Part shown: positions 9,637-12,110 of the stretch, one piece after another
Position numbering within the stretch: the stretch's first letter is position 1
Layout: every line of letters begins with the position of its first letter
NCBI GenBank assembly: GCA_005882155.1
Contig: VBCQ01000236.1
Location: 1 to 12,110 of the forward strand
DNA length: 12,110 nt
From: Betaproteobacteria bacterium
Lineage (GTDB): Bacteria > Pseudomonadota > Gammaproteobacteria > Burkholderiales > Burkholderiaceae_C
Reading direction: 5' to 3'
Notes under the pieces: model-generated
What the model was told of the DNA's origin: nothing
Databases searched by the model: none
What the model saw: only the letters and a program-made list of their open reading frames with translations
Program-made: the position numbers and the translations under genes

Positions 9637-10125
9637 ATGAACCTGTCCAACCACGAGCTCACGATGACGGTGCTGATGACGCCGGACATGGCCAACTTCA
9701 GCGGCAACGTGCACGGCGGCACCATCCTCAAGTTTCTCGACCAGGTGGCCTACGCCTGCGCGAGCCGCTACTGCGGGCGCTACGTGGTGACGCTGTCGGT
9801 CGACCAGGTGATGTTCCGCCAGCCGATCCATGTCGGCGAGCTGGTGACCTTCTTGGCGTGCGTGAATTACACCGGCAGCACGTCGATGGAGATCGGCATC
9901 AAGGTGGTCGCCGAGAACATCCAGAAGCAGTCGCTGCGCCACGCCAACAGTTGCTTCTTCACGATGGTCGCGACCGACGATGAGCGCCGTCCGGTGCCGG
10001 TGCCGGCGCTGGTGCCCGTCACGGCCGACCAGCTGCGCCGCTTCGAAGCGGCCAAGGCGCGGCGCGACTTGCGCCAGGAATTCGAGCAGCGCATGAAGGC
10101 GATGCGGGCTGCGTCCGCGCCCTGA
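9637..10125 (+). CDS. Hotdog-fold acyl-CoA thioesterase (YciA/ACOT type)
   Basis: This 162-residue cytoplasmic enzyme is predicted to hydrolyse acyl-CoA to free acid and CoA. The hotdog signature is NFSGNVHGGTILKFLDQVA near the N-terminus, a helix-turn region carrying the Asn and Asp typical of acyl-CoA thioesterases. Strands YVVTLSVDQVMFRQPIHVGE and MEIGIKVVAENI, then HANSCFFTMVA, follow in family order. A charged helical tail (RRFEAAKARRDLRQEFEQR) ends the protein. The start at 9637 (MNLSNHELTMTV) fits the usual family N-terminus. An in-frame ATG at 9610 would add nine residues, but a possible -10 box (CATACT, 9600-9605) would then put transcription start on top of it. The gene is divergent from the ECF sigma gene and shares its short upstream region. 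It ends 143 bases before the DUF4331 gene. Substrate chain length cannot be read from sequence. Confidence 0.9.
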   Translation: MNLSNHELTMTVLMTPDMANFSGNVHGGTILKFLDQVAYACASRYCGRYVVTLSVDQVMFRQPIHVGELVTFLACVNYTGSTSMEIGIKVVAENIQKQSLRHANSCFFTMVATDDERRPVPVPALVPVTADQLRRFEAAKARRDLRQEFEQRMKAMRAASAP

Positions 10126-10268
10126 CGATTCGTCTTGCATCCGGTTTGGCACTGCCTGCGTAAGGCACCCACAGACACCGATTCGATTGCGAACGGTGCC
10201 CGTGATCGGCTCCGCCAACGGCGAGGCCGGCCAGCCCACATTGGATCAAGCCGGAAGGAAGACAGACC

Positions 10269-11804
10269 ATGACCCACCATCGATTTCAACCGGGCCGCGT
10301 GCTGCCCATCGTGGCGGCCTTGTGCGCCGCTTTCGCCGGAGTGCTGGTGTCGCCGGCACAGGCGTCGAGCCACCGCGAGGCGCCGTTCATCACCACCCAA
10401 CCGAAGGTCGACGGGACCGACCTGTACATGTTCGCGAGCTACGAGCCGGGACGCGAAGGCTACGTGACGATGATCGCCAACTACCTGCCGCTGCAGGACG
10501 CGTATGGCGGCCCGAACTTCTTCAAGCTCGACCCGAACGCGCTGTATGAAATCCACATCGACAACAACGGCGACGCGAAGGAAGACATCACGTTCCAGTT
10601 CCGCTTCAAGAACAAGCTGAACGGGATCACCTTGCCGATCGGCGACAAGAACGTCGCGATCCCGCTGACCCAAGCCGGCGCGGTCACCGACGTGCACTCG
10701 GCGGCGCTGAACGTCGCCGAGACCTACACCGTCGACGTGATGCGCGGCGATCGTCGCACCGGCCAGCGCGCGGCGATCACCAACGCGTCGGGCGGCAGCG
10801 CGACCTTCGACAAGCCGGTCGACAACATCGGCGTCAAGACCATCCCCGACTACGCGGGCTATGCCGCCAAGCACATCTACACGGTGAACATTCCCGGCTG
10901 CGCAATACCGGGCAAGGTCTTCGTCGGCCAACGGCGCGAAGCGTTCGCCGTCAATCTCGGGACGATCTTCGACCTCGTCAACGCACCGGTTTCGGTGATC
11001 ACCGACCCGGCGCTGATCAACGCCGGCGAGAACGTGCTCGACGACAAAAACATCACGACGCTCGCGCTCGAGGTTCACAAGAGCTGCCTGGTCGCCGCAG
11101 GCTCGACCGACCCGGTGATCGGCGCTTGGATGACCGCGAGCCTGCGTCAGGGCACGCTGCTCGACCCGAAGCCCAAGAGCGGTCTGCAGACGACGGCGGT
11201 GGCCGGCGGTGCGTGGACTCAGGTCTCGCGCCTCGGAATGCCGCTCGTCAACGAGGTCGTAATCGGATTGCCCGACAAGGACAAGTTCAACGGCTCGAAG
11301 CCGAAGGACGACGCGCAGTTCGCCGACTACGTGACGAACCCGACACTGCCCGCTCTGCTCGAGATCGCACTGAACCTGCCCGGCATTGCGCCGAAGAACC
11401 TGCCGCGCACCGACCTCGTCACGACCTTCCTGACCGGCATCAAGACGCTGAACCAGCCGGCGACGGTGACGCCCTCCGAAATGCTGCGCCTGAACACCAG
11501 CATCGCCCCGACACCCGAGGCATCGCAGGGCCGTCTCGGCGTGTTGAGCGGCGACAACGCGGGCTTTCCGAACGGGCGCCGCCCGAAGGACGACGTGGTC
11601 GACGTGTCGCTCGTCGCGGTGATGGGCGGGCTGTGCATGGTCAACGGCGACACCAATGCGCTCGGGCTCGGCGCCGAATGCAAGCCGGCCAATGTGCCGC
11701 TCGGTGCCACGTCACTGAAGCTGCATGACGCGGTCGACCAGGCAGTGGTGCCGCTGCTGCCGGGGTTCCCGTACCTCAACACGCCGCTGCCCGGCTCGAA
11801 GTAA
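10269..11804 (+). CDS. Exported DUF4331 family protein
   Basis: A 511-residue protein of the DUF4331 family, whose function I do not know. Residues 1-32 are a signal peptide (hydrophobic VLPIVAALCAAFAGVLV, cleavage AQA|SS). The mature chain starts with SSHREAP, the family's conserved N-terminal motif, followed by DGTDLYMFASYEPGR and NYLPLQDAYGGPNF. IDNNGDAKEDITFQF (97-111) has an acidic, Asp/Asn-spaced pattern that could bind a divalent cation. Four cysteines (in GCAIPG, KSCLVA, GLCMVN, AECKPA) could form two periplasmic disulfides. GGAAGGAAG at 10253-10261 lies 7 bases before the ATG, a strong ribosome-binding site. A small lipoprotein gene follows after 10 bases, so the two are probably one operon. 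Family length and motifs look complete. Confidence 0.92.
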   Translation: MTHHRFQPGRVLPIVAALCAAFAGVLVSPAQASSHREAPFITTQPKVDGTDLYMFASYEPGREGYVTMIANYLPLQDAYGGPNFFKLDPNALYEIHIDNNGDAKEDITFQFRFKNKLNGITLPIGDKNVAIPLTQAGAVTDVHSAALNVAETYTVDVMRGDRRTGQRAAITNASGGSATFDKPVDNIGVKTIPDYAGYAAKHIYTVNIPGCAIPGKVFVGQRREAFAVNLGTIFDLVNAPVSVITDPALINAGENVLDDKNITTLALEVHKSCLVAAGSTDPVIGAWMTASLRQGTLLDPKPKSGLQTTAVAGGAWTQVSRLGMPLVNEVVIGLPDKDKFNGSKPKDDAQFADYVTNPTLPALLEIALNLPGIAPKNLPRTDLVTTFLTGIKTLNQPATVTPSEMLRLNTSIAPTPEASQGRLGVLSGDNAGFPNGRRPKDDVVDVSLVAVMGGLCMVNGDTNALGLGAECKPANVPLGATSLKLHDAVDQAVVPLLPGFPYLNTPLPGSK

Positions 11805-11814
11805 AGAGGCCGCC

Positions 11815-12075
11815 ATGAACAAGCACACATTGATTGGACTGTTCTCGTCGGTCGCCTTGCTGTCCGGCTGCGGTGGAGGCGGTTCGAACTCGGCGCCGGC
11901 AGCCGCGCCGGCGGTCACCGACGCGGTGTCCGACGCGGCCAGCACATCGGCGATGGGGCTGACGACCTACCTCTCCGAGCTCACGAAGAAGCAGGTCGAG
12001 GACAAGGAACCGGTCGACCTCAGCAAGTTCACGCCGATGCAGCCGGAGAACACTGAGCCGGATCCGGTTCAGTGA
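11815..12075 (+). CDS. Small predicted lipoprotein, unknown function
   Basis: An 86-residue peptide with a lipoprotein signal: MNKHTLIGLFSSVALLSGC, lipobox LSGC with lipid-accepting C19. Four glycines follow, then an Ala/Pro/Ser-rich disordered stretch (20-46). A short amphipathic segment LTTYLSELTKKQVEDKEPV precedes an acidic Pro-rich end (PENTEPDPVQ). There is no recognisable catalytic domain. AGAGG at 11805-11809, immediately after the DUF4331 stop, gives 5-base spacing to the ATG. Translation therefore follows directly from the upstream gene, and a role as a partner of the exported DUF4331 protein is plausible. Its TGA overlaps a possible next start by one base. Small size and strong coupling support a real gene. 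Confidence 0.85.
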   Translation: MNKHTLIGLFSSVALLSGCGGGGSNSAPAAAPAVTDAVSDAASTSAMGLTTYLSELTKKQVEDKEPVDLSKFTPMQPENTEPDPVQ

Positions 12076-12110
12076 TGCCGAGCTCGCCGCAGCCCGTGCT
12101 TTGGTACAGA
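12075..12110 (+). CDS. Possible next gene of the DUF4331 operon, first 12 codons only
   Basis: An ATG at 12075-12077 shares one base with the lipoprotein stop (TGATG) and stays open to the window edge, reading MPSSPQPVLWYR. Stop-start overlaps of this kind are typical of co-translated genes, and codon third positions are mostly G or C. Too little is present to name a product. A GTG three bases upstream (12072) is an alternative start. Confidence 0.45.
   Translation, partial: MPSSPQPVLWYR

Noticed and set aside
10147..10160. Sigma-54-like promoter TGGCAC...TGCG upstream of the DUF4331 gene
   Set aside because: Only 8 bases separate the GG and GC dinucleotides, where 10 are required.

Overview
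The window is GC-rich DNA with dense genes and strong G/C third-position bias. It looks like a chromosomal segment of a betaproteobacterium of the order Burkholderiales. This is inferred from the protein flavour (Tex, YciA-type thioesterase, PP_4765-type flavoprotein, DUF1223, DUF4331) and from a REP-like palindrome of a type I associate with that group. No rRNA, tRNA, CRISPR array, insertion sequence or prophage gene is visible. No gene-free stretch exceeds about 150 bases; the largest gaps are 164-313, 10126-10268, 6472-6591 and 1064-1179.

Layout. (1) 1-163 (-) is the N-terminus of an IclR-family regulator, preceded at 169-204 by a cluster of GTATTCCG half-sites. (2) 314-1063 (-) encodes an exported DUF1223 thioredoxin-like protein. 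Divergent from it, 1180-2700 (+) encodes a probable outer-membrane beta-barrel whose 3' end overlaps an HI0933/PP_4765-type flavoprotein gene (2687-3940). (3) 4018-6471 (+) is tex. It starts at TTG and carries an in-frame REP-like palindrome followed by four 15-bp tandem repeats. (4) 6592-8227 (+) is a two-gene unit: a Cu/Zn superoxide dismutase lipoprotein and a patatin-like hydrolase. (5) 8228-9519 (-) is an ECF sigma factor gene overlapping by 4 bp a ChrR-type cupin protein gene, facing the patatin gene with no gap between stop codons. (6) 9637-10125 (+) is a hotdog acyl-CoA thioesterase, divergent from the sigma gene. (7) 10269 to the right edge (+) is an exported DUF4331 protein, a small lipoprotein, and the first 12 codons of a probable third gene, all closely spaced.

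Functional reading. Much of the window encodes envelope or stress functions: an exported thiol-fold protein, an outer-membrane barrel, a lipoprotein SodC, a patatin lipase, and an ECF sigma/cupin pair of the class known in other bacteria for singlet-oxygen or peroxide responses. Whether the sigma factor controls its neighbours cannot be decided here: I found no convincing shared promoter motif. The most unusual structure is the REP-plus-minisatellite inside tex. Next is the cupin partner of the sigma factor, which keeps the ChrR cupin metal-ligand spacing but lacks the cysteine zinc motif of the classical anti-sigma domain.
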